DNA from: Fragum whitleyi
Taxonomy: Eukaryota; Mollusca; Bivalvia; Cardiida; Cardiidae
Assembly (NCBI GenBank): GCA_948146395.1
Contig: OX411557.1
Coordinates: 37,116,077 to 37,180,076 of the forward strand
DNA length: 64,000 bases
Reading direction: 5' to 3'
The position numbers and the translations under genes are program-made. The notes beneath the pieces are model-generated. The model was not told the DNA's origin, did no database searches, and saw only the letters and a list, made by a program, of their open reading frames with translations. This document shows, piece after piece, positions 42,676 through 57,600 of the stretch (its first letter is position 1; each line of letters begins with the position of its first letter).

Positions 42676-45600
42676 GTAAAAACATTTTGAGGCTTGAAAT
42701 GTGAATGAAAGGATATGTAGGGTTTTTTTTACATTTAATCATAAACAACCAAAAACATACAACTTTTTTTCATTAAAATTTAGTTATATGCCTACTTTTA
42801 CTTATTATTGAGACATCTATTTAAGACTATTTGAATTCAGTTTAAGATTACTTTATATCGTACATTGGGGCATTGCGTAAGTCAAAGAAATAAATTTACA
42901 GCCTCTTACCTGTATTTCTAACCATTTTCTCTCAAACCGGATTTTTATGCTCTGAAGTAGAAAATTGTTTGAGAAAGAAAGAATATGCCTGTGCCAATAA
43001 TTGTCTCTTTTTCTAAATGTTTTCTGTGATTAAACGCAGTCTCTTTTCATTCTTAACAAAATTACGTCAGTTAGACTGGCTTTTCTGGACAAAGGATCAA
43101 AGGATTGATGAAGCAAATGTACCCATTTTGAGTTTATTTCTGATCCTTTTTTTCGCAGATGAGAGCACGATGGCACCCAGATTATTTGTTTGGAGCTCGT
43201 AACAATTTTACAGTTCACCGACACTGGGACGAAGATTATATCAATTCAGTAAGTATCGTACTTTTAATTCATTTCTCTACAACCATGCCCCCAGTTGTAT
43301 AAAGGAGAACTATTGGTCAAATGTAGACCGGAAGTTATTTTCAACCACTCAGGTTTGGTTTTTTTATTGCATCAATTGAAGATGCAAACATGATTTGCTG
43401 AAATTAACTTCCGGTTTAGACATAAATTTTTGCTATTTTTTATACAACCGGGTCCTACATGTAGTAGTCATTTACCTTCAGCTTATGCGGTATGCATACA
43501 ATTAGTTACATCGTGAAATTGACATTCACCTCGGTAAAACCATTCGAAATCGGCCACTCAGCGCTCCACTCATTTATTCCAAACACCAAAAACTCTCTAA
43601 AATCAATCACAAACCCTCCGATCCCCCCCCCCCCCTTTGGATTTCAAAGCGTCTGGTCTGTTCGTAGAGACACACAAATAGGAACATACGCATTTTATAA
43701 AGGGAGGTAATGAAATATCGTTAATTCGTAAATGGGCGAAATGGGCGTATTTGTTTTGTCTTCCTTCAATTTTACTCAAACTTACCCAAAAATTACTTAC
43801 CTGGTCACAACACGATGGTGTTAACTGCATGCTAACTAATCTTTTTCTGCACTCCTCAACATGAAATATGCAGATCGATTTCAAGGAAACACTTTTGTCG
43901 GTTTTATAGGTAAAATCCCCTTCAACCTTACAATTGGAAAAAATGCTTGAGTAACCGAATATGAAAGCGCATGAAAAAGTGAAAAAATGTCGAAATGTCG
44001 GCGGTGCAGTCGATGTCAAAAAAGTCACATAGGACAACACCATGTTTATTGCATTTGACATTATCTTTTAGGACTAAATAATTGCAGTCGATGCGATAAA
44101 GATAAGCAAGTTACGGTTAGTAACATCGTGAAATTGGCGAGGTTGATCGATAAATTCGTGTTGTTGTTTTTTCAAATTGAACTAAAACAAATAAGAGCGT
44201 CTAGAAATAAAGCTAGTTCCTTTATACAATCGGACATTGACGATCGAATCACATTTTACTCCGATCGTAACACGTTTATTACAGTTAAGAACATCGTGAA
44301 ATCTACTAGATGAATGATTTTGAATTAATTTGAATGAGTAAGTAGTTTGAGTTTTAAGTAAAATTAAAGGGAGGTTATACAGTATCGCTAATTTTGTTCA
44401 AGATGAACAAAACAAGCGATACGTTTTACCTCCCTTTAATATAATATTCCTTCCTTTCTTGTTTGTGTGCCTTTGTGGACCTTTCAGGCACTTTAAAAAT
44501 CCACACCAGCTAATAAAATCGTAGAAAAAATTGGTCGATTAGATTAAAATCTTGATCGATTTGAATGATTTAGACATGTTTTCTAATGGATTCGGAGCGT
44601 TGTTGATCGACAACAGTTAGTGTTTTGAGTGAATGAATGGTGCGCTGAGTGAGTGATATTGAATAATTTTGATCGCAATGAGTGTCAATTTCACGATGTT
44701 TTTAACTGTACACGCGATGATGATCGTCACGTGTGATCGTTCGAAGCAGCTCCCTTTTAGATATACAAAGTTACTTAATTTGGCCATACCTCTACAGATC
44801 GCGATTCATTTCTCAATTTGAATTTAAATGTAAATCCTAAATAGGTCAACTTACGCATTGAATTAGAACTTAAGTAGGCTTTTAGATCTGAATTTTACGC
44901 AAACTCTAAACTATACGCAAACAGCTACTTATTCGCGTTGTAAAGCGGTTTCAACGTCGGAAGAAATCCGACCTAACAGCGATTATTTTCTTATAACCGA
45001 ACACAAAATATACCGAAGCAGTAGTCGCCATAGACAATAGTTCTCACCGAAACTACTTAATTGGGAATATTTAACAAATCTTCCGATGATTATATTAATT
45101 TAAATACGCCAAATCTACAGCCATGTATATCGTGAATTCACTTATGAACAGCACTGTCTGGCAAAGAAGCGTTTCCATAAAGTAAAACAAAAATTAGATT
45201 AAAAATGTGTTTAATGATACTCTTTCGACGGTTTTCTTCATTTCAAGGCAAAACAAAATAAAATAAGAAAAAGAACATATTCGTCTTTCTGCAGTATTAA
45301 CCAAGATTAAATAGTATCAAAAAAACCTTTCACCTTTTCGTGCTATTCCATCCGTTGAAAGATTTTCAAATGATAATTTATATAAACCGTTGCGTACAGA
45401 TTTTTCATTCGAAATTTAAACCGGTGAGTACAAATATATCAATATACCGCACTGTTCAGTGATGTAGTTTCGGTTTTAACTGTAGCGTACACTAGCGAAT
45501 TTTTCAAGTGTCTATATTTCTTAGACAAGGGGCTAGACCCAATACATTTTGGGTCATATTTAGGGAGATATCTTGTCCCCATCCAACGCCGCATTTGATT

Positions 45601-48600
45601 TTGCTGGTGCGGTCTTTTTAGGGAAAATATTGCCATTTCTACTTTCGTTTTGCGCTTCAATTTTAAATGTCATTAAAACACAACGTTTGAAGCTGACGGT
45701 GCTAAAGGACGTTAATCATTAGGTACGATGGATAATGTATTCAAATCTGATTACGCAAATGCTGTCATTATTTTACAGGATGACAGGTTATAGTAAAGCG
45801 AACAAAAATAAAGAACACTTACTTTTTCACAAACGCCTATCCGCCATTTTGAATATAGCGTTGCAAACTACCGTATAGTGTTTCCATACAGTGTGTTCAC
45901 CTCATACAAAAATGAGAAATAAACACTTGACTCGAATTTATCGATCACCCCTCGAACCTTGCTCAAAACAATTTAAAAACTTTTCATTTTGTATGCTCTT
46001 TTAGGACTACATAATTGCAGTCGATGCGGACAGAGAACTGGCAAGTTACGGTTACCCATATCCAATCTACAACCAATCGGTGACCGTCACGGAAAAGTCC
46101 GATAGTTTACGGAGAAGAAGCCGAGGAGTGTGTCCGTGGTTCTGCATTATTTTGATCTTCATTTTAGGAGTATTGATTACCGTACCGGTCATTGTGGCCA
46201 TGATTCTATCTTCTTCGAACCGTACGTATTCCGGGCTAATTCATTAATGTATTGGTGAATGTTGATGTGTTGAAAATATCTTTAATCCAAATAGGAAATA
46301 GAAACGCAAATTGTGTTCTTTAACAAAATTACTAATAAAACATGCTTAGACAACAATGTCTTTACTTAAAACAATATTTCGAGTAATAAATCCCTTGATG
46401 GTATATAACCAGAGAGGAATATTGACCGATTTTTCTGCATCCAACAATTCATTTAAATATCATCTATTAGAAGATTAAAACGAGGGGGTACTTATAATTC
46501 ATATCAACCCCGCCCTTCTCAACAACTTGAAAGTAAGAAATCATTAAAGGCAAGCAAATGAACAACTTTCATACATATTTATTATTATTGAATATATAAT
46601 GTTACGTTAATTGACAAATAACATGGCAAAACTTTTCATTTTAAGTCAAGTACGTCTTTCTTTATTACAGCTGCGTCACCCTCAGATATTTTAGGTAAGT
46701 TCATTTTAGTACATGATTTTCGTTTTCTTTAAGGTAGTAGACCCGTATCAGTAACGAAACGCTTCGTAAGTAATGAACTTTAACAATGTTAACCGAGGTA
46801 TCCTAATGATTTTCATTAGAAAATCTCGGTCAAAATTGCGAAAGTTCATGGGTGCCGAAAATTTGCGGAACTATTACGGGTCCACTACCTTAAAACCTTA
46901 TCCCTTTGTTTTGGTTTTTTGTTTTTTTAAACAGTACAATTTGGATACATTTTAAGGCAACCTTGATCAATGGACAATAAAGTAGAAAACAGGAAGGGCA
47001 GTCTATGTTTAGACAGCAAGTCAGTGTAGGCTGACTTTAGACTAAATAGTCCCCCAAACTTGTGAATAGCTAGAATTGTCGTAAATGATTTTAGAAGAGC
47101 AAAGAGAAGAGAGATAAAATCATTTAAAAGAGCATTCCATCTAAAGGCAGAAAAATAATGTAATTTTTCCCTATTTAGACTTTCGCGAAATGGCAAAAAA
47201 TTCAATCAATGATAAACAATTTAGGAAAAGTTTTATTTTCCAGTCTAACGCTAGGAATTGGGGAGATCGGTTGAAAAATCCACCAAGGTGATTTGATCTA
47301 TGTCTTTAATGTATCTGTTAAGTTTACTTAGCATAATGTTCATTCTCATCATGTCGGCTTGATACGATTCAGAGATGCAAAGATCACCTTGTAACAACAA
47401 TGGGTCATGGTTTAAAGTGACTGTAGGTATTATTTATCTAAAATGACCATTTTACTTATTATTTCACGTCTTCTTCAAAAAGTCGCGGTAGTACATTGGT
47501 TACAGACGCCTTCCCGTATACCGATAAGTTGTTGTGTCGAGTTCAATTTCCGACAGAGACACATATTTTTATCATTGTGATTATCATTAAAATATTGTTT
47601 TTTTTCCTTTTTTATAAATACATTTCTTCTTATTATTTTTTATTAGTTTTTTGATCAGTTATGATTATTTTTAATTATTCTTGCATCATCCAATTTGGTT
47701 GTTTGCACCAACCAAGATTATTGTATTCTGATCGAGGGTAAGATTCGTTTCATACCTCAATGAAAAAGAATAAGTTGTTAGTAAGCTTGTACCATTAAGA
47801 TGTCCCAATAAAGATCCCATTTGCTTCATGATATTGAATTATAAGATATAAACGAGACTAGAGTTTTTGACGTTAATAACCTAATCACACTTAAACATGA
47901 ATTGAATTCGATTAACGTGTTCAAACCCAGTATACGTTTTTAATTTCATACCGTCATAGATTAAAAAAAAGTGCCTCTTCATCTCTTAAATATAGATCTA
48001 GACACATTTCAAAATTTATAGTTATTTTCAGTAATTGATAATGGTTTATGCACAGGACTTTGCAACGGTCAAATTGAGGCTGACGGAAAGATTTCTGTGT
48101 CGAATACCAGTAGTGTTATGCAACCATGTTCAAAATTTTCAAAATAGGAACTCAAAAACGCGTTACCCTAAAACGAAATAAAGAATATATTTGGTCATGG
48201 TCCGACATGAACTCATGATCTCCCGCTATCTGGAATGCATCATTACAACTACCGCTATATTTCCGTATGCTTTATGTGTTGTGATACATATTTTTACATC
48301 TTAACTTCGCGAGTTTAAGTCTATATTAAGAAACATATTTACCGGATATCAATAGAGGTCAAAAGGAATATTTAATGAGTGTCAGGTCATTGTAGATAAA
48401 TAATAAACCACGCTATAGGTAGATTTTGAGCGGTGAGCAGTGAAATCTACTTTTAACGGTTAAATTCCAGTGCTATTCTTTCAAAATTGATAAAACAGAC
48501 TTATATTGAAATGACAAAAAGCATTGAATATCGATAAGGAGAAAAAATGTAGTTTTTTTTTCGTGAGTTTCTTTACTCTATCAGTAAATAGGTAGTTGCA

Positions 48601-51600
48601 TTTATAATTAAGTACTGTTATATCAGTCTTGTTAAATTCAGTTCAGTCCACCCCTACTCCTGGCTATACTACATTTTCCCGCGTTTTCGAATATCGCGTT
48701 TGGACTATAACATGGTGAAATCGACGCTCACTCACAAACCTTCTATCTCGCTCCATTAGAGTTTCATTTATATAATTCCTGTGGTTTACTATAATCGTTT
48801 AAAATGCTCAAAAATCGCTCTTAATTTTGACACTAATTGTTGGTTCCTTCAGGCACACAAAATCTATTTATAGTGCAGTCTATATAATCCATCGAAGGGG
48901 GTTAAATAATAGAACTCATTATAATCAAATTGAACGCAATGAGCTCAATTTTATAATCTACCTTTAGTATCATCAATATGTCGCTTATCAAACTAATACG
49001 ATTTCATTCGGTATCATTCAAAAATGACTGCCAATCTCAGGATAATTTCAGGATATTGTAACTGTACCCAAAATACTATTTTTGAAATAATATCATGTTC
49101 GCGTTGATGTGTTCATGGATAAATTCCGATGGAGGAGGAGTTATATGCAAAAGGTAAAATGAGAAAGCGAAAACGAAATCATATCTATCATAACAAGATC
49201 ATATTTTTTTATTTATATTACCCTTTTCTGAGGTCTAAAACAACGAAGTTTCATTTTTTCTGGATATAAAATTGATAATCAAGCTATGTTACTGACATTT
49301 GGAGAATTTCACGGTGATCGAAAGCGTCATTTAGCACGTGAGTTATATGACGTTCCCGCTAAAATTGAAGAATGACGTCAAAAATGGGCGGAGCTATCTT
49401 CGTACACACTGGGGAAATTCAAATGGCAGCCCGGGAGTCGCGTGAGATGATGTAATAATTTAAAATTAACTGTAATATGCATGCGCAGAAAGGAAATACA
49501 TGTGAACTGAGTTACCCTCTGGTGGTAGTAAACAAACTTCACATTTACCGATACAATAATTAATTAACCATGAAATATCGTTATCCCATTAAGAGATGTG
49601 ATAAACTCGTGCGAAATACTATATAAAATTAGAAAAAAGTATTTGTCGTTTAAAGTAAAAGAGAACATTTGTTTTATGTAATCGAATTGTTGTGCACTAT
49701 TTTCGACGCCATTTTGGAACCCAAGTAACACCGGCCTGACCCAGGATCAGAAGCGTCGAGGTTGAAAGGTTAAAATGACATCACTACTGTCGAAACCAAG
49801 GTCGTTCTGATGGAAACCCGGTTAACTCGGGTCGAAACCGAGTCCGATATGAACTAACCCACTAAAACACTTGACATATGACCTTTGTTGCGAATAATGT
49901 TCTGTATAATTCTTCTCATTTCATATATGCATTTTATGCCATCGTGTTATAGTGAACGAATGGCCATTGTTTTTTTATTCTTTTATTGAACAGGAAAAGT
50001 TAGAAGTGAGCTTATTCTAGCAAGGTTTACTTACACAGATGAAATGTCAAACGCATCATCACCGGTGTTTAAACGACTTGCTGCAGCGTTCGAAAAAGAG
50101 GTAACTGCACACAGCTGGTAACAACGTAAAAATGATCTATTTTTCGAACAAACGTCTTCAAAATCGCTCGCTCAGTGCTCCGTTCAATGCATTCAAAACA
50201 CTCGCTCCAATCAATCAAAAACGCACCGAAATCGCCAAAAAATACTCCGCTTTGAAATCACACCGATCGACACTTCATTGAAAGCAAACTAATCATTCCA
50301 CAATCGTTTTGGATATTGTGAATTTTAAAACGTACTACATTTAGAACCCGTTAAAACAAAGAAGTACGTAATATTTTATTAAAGGGAGATAATAAGAAAT
50401 CGCTAATCTTATTTAGTTAAACACAATTGGCGATACTGGATTACAGTATATAACATCGTTAGATTGACAAGCAGAATGATTTCGGAATGATATTTAATGA
50501 ATAAGAGGAGCGATTTAAGTGGAATTAGAGGGAGCTAAACCAATACCGCTAATTGTGTCCATCCTAAAAAATAGCGATTTTTTTTTACTTCCCTTTCATA
50601 AATTATGCATAGAAGTTCTATAAATTACTTCCACTTTCTTTCAGAATCTATCGGACGCTTACGATTTCTATTCTACCGGTGAAGTTGCTATTTATTTCTA
50701 TTCAAATTCATTCTGAATGTAGTTGTTGATCTTATCTTTTAAGTCATTCTAAACGTTTTTTGAATGGTGTGAATGAGTGTTTGGAATGAAGGAATGGGAC
50801 GATGAGTGAGCGCATTAGAATGGTTTTGATTGATATAAATGTCAATTTTAAGATCTTATTAACCGAATCTTTCCTTAATTTCACTCAAAACTAGTTTCCC
50901 CCACGTATTCTATTTCATACGGAAATCATTAAAAACACACACCAGGTCAATTTTACGATGTTGTTAACTCAATTCGTTCATTCCACTGAAATCAAGATCG
51001 ATCGCTGGGTGCATTTGAATACTCACTAAACCAATTGGAAGCGTTCTGGAATTCCGCTCTACTATCCGAATGCTCAGCACAGATTTTACCATTCTCTTCA
51101 TCACTGCCAAAACATGGACGGATATAATAAATCGTGGGGTTTTCCTATACCTTGTGTTGTGAATATCCCAGCGGAAATGGGTAAAAATTTTTACACGAGT
51201 CAAAATATTTAATGTTGAAAGCATAAAACATTAAAAAGAGTTAAATTTAGTTACATCGTGAAATTGACATTAATCTCAATTAAAACCAGTCTAAATCGCC
51301 CACTCAGTGCTTCATTCATTAATTCATTAATTCATTCATTCATTCGAATCATTCATTCAAATCATTCATTCATTTATTCATTCCAAACACCCACTAAAAC
51401 CATCAAAAACGCCCCAAAATTAATAAATAGATAAGGTCAACAAATGCATTAAAAAAAAATAGCTAGAGAAAAATCGCGATTTATCTGATATTTTTGAAAT
51501 TTTAAGCGTCTGATTAGTCCTTGAAGAAATAGGAAGCAATTGAAACTTGTTTGCATATTTTTTAAAGGGGGTGGTGAAAATATTGCTTATTGTGTTCATC

Positions 51601-54600
51601 CCGAAAAAAAATATTGATATTGGGTTACCTCCCTTTATTTTCTCTCAAAACCCCCATATCGCATTCATTCAATTTCATCCCCAAATCATTCCAAATTCAT
51701 TCACCTTGTCAATTTCACGATGTTGTTAACAGTAGTTGTGATCATGATGAAAAAATCCAAGGTCTTTAATTCCAGAAAAGGGGTTCACTCGTGCAACCCA
51801 CTTTTACGGTTATCTTTATTGCTACCCATAAAATTTCCCCTAAACTCCTCCAAACTTCGTCTTCTTACCTAATGACACATAAAAAATGCGCTAATGTTAA
51901 AATGTTAACGTAATCCATTTAATAATACAGTTATATATCACTAAGCTGATGGTGTGCGCCATTTTGTCTTTTTAGAAAATGGCGAGAATGGCGCAATACC
52001 GTTGTCTTCTATGTTGCTTTTTTGTTTGATTTTAGATGCGAATTCTGTACCAGTCAAACATCACAAAGAACCAATATGCGGGCAGCAAAATCAGCAAGGT
52101 GGTATTCTTGGGGTAAGATGTTTTTCTTACTCACGTTTCACATTGTAAACCTAAGTGATAAAGGTAAATGTTACTATACACGGTCATGTATGTAGAATTC
52201 GAAACTTTAACCATAAAAATGAAAAGGGAAACGTCTGTTATTTACTACGTTTTTCCATGAACATTAAATGTATAGGGTATAATAGGTAAGAAGTATCAGA
52301 ATTATGAAAAAATGTGAAAAATATATTTTTTACAAAAGTATATTTTTTAGCAAATTTTTAGCAAACAATATCCTATTTACTTTGTAGAAATGACAGTATG
52401 AAGGTTGAATACGACTTATTTTTTCGAGTAAAACATATGCGAATTCCAACTCACAAAACGCTGCAAACCATTCTGTATTCCGTTGATCGAGACGTGGCCG
52501 ATCAAAGTCTAGGAATGCTGGGTGACTTAAGGTTTCGTATCGATTCAAACAAGATTATTGAGAGCAAAGTGGTTAGACGGGATGTTATGAATAGTATTCT
52601 TGCAAACAGAACGATTATAATCGAGGTATATAAAGATGGAGAGATACTAAATGGAACAAATAAACAGATGAATGAAGATGAAAACAGTAAAAACAAGAGC
52701 TCGTCTGTTATTATAACTCGGAAGATAATTATAAAAACGGTCATGCCGGGGACTATAGAAATCAACCGAATGAAAAAGAATGGCACGGAAAACAACATTC
52801 TGGACTCTACCGAAGAACAAACTACTGCAGAGGCTCCCAATAGGATCAATGAATTTGTCACTTTACCAAACGAGACGATTTCAACAGCCACAGCGGATAT
52901 GATGAAAGTTTTGACAAACGATTCAAAAGAGAATTCAAAACTCTCTAATAGATTCTCTTTTGAAAATGAAACTTCAGAGAATGATTCTACAGAAGGTGAC
53001 TTTCACATGATAGATATATTAATGAACAACACAACCGAGCTATCACAAGAAAACGAAGAGGAGAGCATAATCGAGACCTCTGAAGATCGGCTCACAACTA
53101 CTTCAAACCCGAATGAAACGTATACAGCACAAACTGTTGATCCTCCTACTACATCTAAAACATCTGCATTTGAAACATCATTCAAAACAACTACTTATAT
53201 TCCTTTAGAAACAATTACCACCACTCAACTCGATATGACATCGGAATGGATAACCCAAAGAACAAAACCATTTTCTACTGAACCTACATCTAATACAGAA
53301 AAGACAGCAAAGGTATTGGACTCTACAGCCAAATTACCTCAGATGAAGAAGGTGGAATTATCTACAGTAGTTATCGAACATCCGATGGATGCTAATAACA
53401 ATAGCATTATTGAAAACCAACGTTTAGCGACAACAAATACAACATCGTTGACAGACATGCAACTTCAAGCTACGAAAGATGAGTCACATATATTAGATAG
53501 TAAAGAATCAAAACAAACAATCTCCCTATATACGCAAGAAATTAAAAATATAACATCAACATTCTCACAAACAACAAGAAACAAGGAACAAGATATACAC
53601 CAAGAAATCATACCAAGACAAGAGAAAAATGAAACTAGACAAAAGGCAGCAACACACCATAATAACCAAACTCATCATCCTTTATTTTCCACGTTACGCG
53701 AAAAGACAGAAACCATACAGCTTAAAACAAACCTACAAAATACTGGTCATAAACAAACAACAGATGCATTGCAAACAACAACTTCAGAACCCATGTATAT
53801 ATCGATACAATCTCGTAATACTGTAGATGAACAGCAGACATCATCCTCACAATTTACTTTTCAATCTCAGGAGCAAACAACTACACACGACTCGTCAAAA
53901 CCTTTTTCTCAATATACAGCAATATTGTCCAAAACTACTACAGAAGATCAGCCAACAAAATCATCCTCGCATTTAACAACCGAAAATCAAGAACGACCAA
54001 CAACAACAATTGCAGTACCTATGATAATTACATTTTTTGAAAAACTATCAGAAACACTCAACAACAAAACTTCAAATGAACAGACGACAACAGGTACCAT
54101 AGACGTATCTATATCGACAAGAAGTACACATCCAATATCAAGAGGAACAGAACAAACATATCATATATCCACACCACTCCGCACAGTTAAAGAACAGACG
54201 ACAAAAACTCCTTTGTTTTTTATGACAAAATCACTGAAGCCAGCAATACATTCTTTATTAAACGTGACTTCATCGTTAGAGAATATACCGACTAGCTCAA
54301 CTTTCGGCAACCATCCAACTGCAGAGTATTTAGGATTGAAAACTGATTCTCAAGAAACAATAAAAACACCTGCTGTACCATTAATGACGACACAAACTGA
54401 GGATAGCTCTATAATTTCTAGTGCTGCTACGACGATATCAGCACGATTCAGAACTGAATCTATAGATTCTACAATGACACCTTCATTACAAAAAATATTT
54501 TCAACGAATGAGTTTTTACCTTCAGAACCCCGTGCAACTACAGAGGATCAGCCGATTAAAAATTCTTTGGTTTTAACATATAAACCAAAAAAGCAAACAA

Positions 54601-57600
54601 CAACGACTTCATCAGAAACAACTACTACAGAGAATATATTTAAATCAACGAAAGCTCGTTCAAATATGAATGATCAGCCTACAACAATATTTTCGAAATT
54701 AACAACAGTAATACAAGATCCAACAAAAACAAAATTACCACAAACGATGACTAAACCCTCTCATCATATTTCAACAAAATCCGGTAGTCCTTTCGACGAT
54801 CAGCTGCCTTTAACAACAATACAAATTGTATCTGAACCACTTCAGACATCAACTATATCTGCCTTGCCGAAAACGACCACAACAACGGAGTATTTAGCTA
54901 GAGTTGCCGATTCAGCTTTAGACAGACAAACGACAAGAACATCTTTGCAATCTTCAACCGAATCTACACCACCTCAATTATCAACAACAACAACTAAAAC
55001 CGAGTATTTATCGAGAGCATCACGTACCACAACAAACGGTAAGCCAACAATACCATTTTCGAAAATTGAAACTAAATCTATGGAGCACATGAAAGTGCCC
55101 TTATCATCAACATCAACGGTATCTACTAAGATTATTTTCCCTTCATTACGTTCTTCTACTGACGGGCAGTCGACACAAGCACATTTGCGTTTTACAATTG
55201 AATCTCCAGATGCAATTACATCTGATTCAAAAAGATTGATGACATCAACTGAGTATTTAGCGACAGTGTCAAATACGACTACAGACAATAAACCGACAAC
55301 ATCATCTGCGCAAACTACTACCGAATCAAAATTGCCAACAACATCAACTGTATCATCAACAATGAAAGGCCCAACCGAATACACATCGACACTATTACGG
55401 CCATTTACAGGCGATTTATATACATCAACGTCTTCACAAATGACAACCGCAACACGAGGGTCGAAAACAACAACAAAAACAATAACAAACTCATCTAAGC
55501 AAGCGTCAACATTTACCCATACAACCACAGACTTCGAGTCGACAGCTACGGAAATAAACTTTCCAACTACAATCCCTGTGTTATCAGATATTAATAGGAA
55601 AAATGAATATGCTATTTCCTCAATGACATTTATGCAATTAAGAAATCAATCTCAAGCACAAGCAACAAAAGTTATATTACCATTATCAACTACATTAAAA
55701 GAAAATGAATCAACAGCGTCCCCAAAAACTATATCCCGAGAACTGACTACCTCACCTCATTTTTCAAAAGAATCTGTGACTACTAAAAATACGTCGACAC
55801 CGTCACGCACAACTCAAAGAGATCGGTCAACGATGAAAATTAATCCTCCAGATCCACCAACAAGATCTACAATACAAACAACTATTGCAACATCTGAATA
55901 TATGTCGATACAATATCCTTCAACTATAGGCGAACAGTTGGCAGAAGGGTCTCCACCAAAAACAACTTATCTTCGAGGAACTATGACATCACCAGCAATA
56001 ACTACATCATCCGAATATACGCTCCATCCACACATTTTAACTCTAGGAGCTCAGTTTGCGAAAGAATCTTCAAAAAATACAACATTTTCTAAGGAGCCAA
56101 TAACAACTCCATCATTTACTACATCAACTGAATATTTGACGATACCATACCGTTCAACTGTAGGCGATCAGATTGCGAAGGAATCTCAGCAAAATACAAC
56201 TTATTCTCGGAAACCAATTACATCACCAACTATTACTACACCAATTGAATATACAACAATACCATACCTTACCTATGTTGACGATCAGTTTATATCGAAA
56301 TTAACAACTGAAATTCAAGAGATGATACCAACACCTACACTAACAATGAGTCCTAGAGAAAATGAATATTTGTCATCTCGAATAACGGAGCAAACAACAA
56401 CAATTGCAATTCCCACAATAACCACACCAACATCACCACATCATATATCAGTGGGCGATAAGTCTACACAATTTTCAATTTATTCTGAAGGGACAACTTA
56501 TACACCTTCTGTACCAACGATTACTACATCAGCTGAAAATGTTTCATCAACATACCGTAAATCTTCAGATGATCAGTCAGCACCATTGTCGCAAATTAAG
56601 AATGAAACAAAAGAGCAAACAACAATACTTGATTTACAAACACCGGCTGCAACAACTGACTACATATCGCCAGCGTACAGCTATTCTATAAATGATCAGT
56701 CGACAACACAATTATCGCAAATAACAACTGTAACACAAGAGCCAACGACAGCATTACCAACAGTTAATGTATCAACTGAGTATATATTCACATCATCTCC
56801 TTCAACAAAATACGAACGTCTTACTGCAGAGACACCTTCAACTCTAACGATTATTAGATCGACTGGGTTCACACCAACAGCATCACTTGCAACTGCAGAT
56901 CAACAAGCGAAAGGATCATTTCCGAATTTGTCTTCTGAATTCCTAGACCAAACAACTTTGAAGAATGTGCCTGATTTTACTCCATCACACATGTATAATT
57001 TCACAGCATCCCGAAAAACTGCAGAACAACAAACGACAAATACGACATCGGAATCAAAATCACTAACAACAATAGTTCCAGAATTGAATACAGCAACTGA
57101 GTACTTATCGACGAACTCCCGTTTCACTGTAGGCGAACAGCCGATAGAATCCTTAAGATTTCCAACTGTTGATTTACAAACTACAACACCTGAATCGCCA
57201 ACACTGACTATACCAATGAAGTTTACATCGACAGCAGCCAGTTCAATTACAGTCGATCAGATGGCGACAACATCTTCAAAAAATGTAACCGAATCCAAAG
57301 AGACAACGCCTCTTACTCCACCAACTACTACATTAACCGAGTATTTAACAGAACTATCCCGTACAACGACGAACGAGCAGCCGATAACGTCATCGCAAAT
57401 GTTCACTGAGATTCATGTGAGGCCAACAACAAAACCTTTTATTCAAGAATTATCACAAACATCAACGACTTTACCGACAATGAAAAACTCCGTAGTTTCA
57501 ATTGCATCCGCTGGTCAATCGTCGACAAACAATACAGTACCGGTTCAATCTACGAAAAGAACAACTACGTTCCTAACCTCGTTTTCTGGTGGAATTGGGA

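Noticed and set aside
54974..55528. 184-residue Val/Asp-rich antisense protein
   Set aside because: Shadow of the Thr/Ser-rich repeats; biased composition keeps the opposite strand open. The same holds for other antisense frames within 52500-59400.
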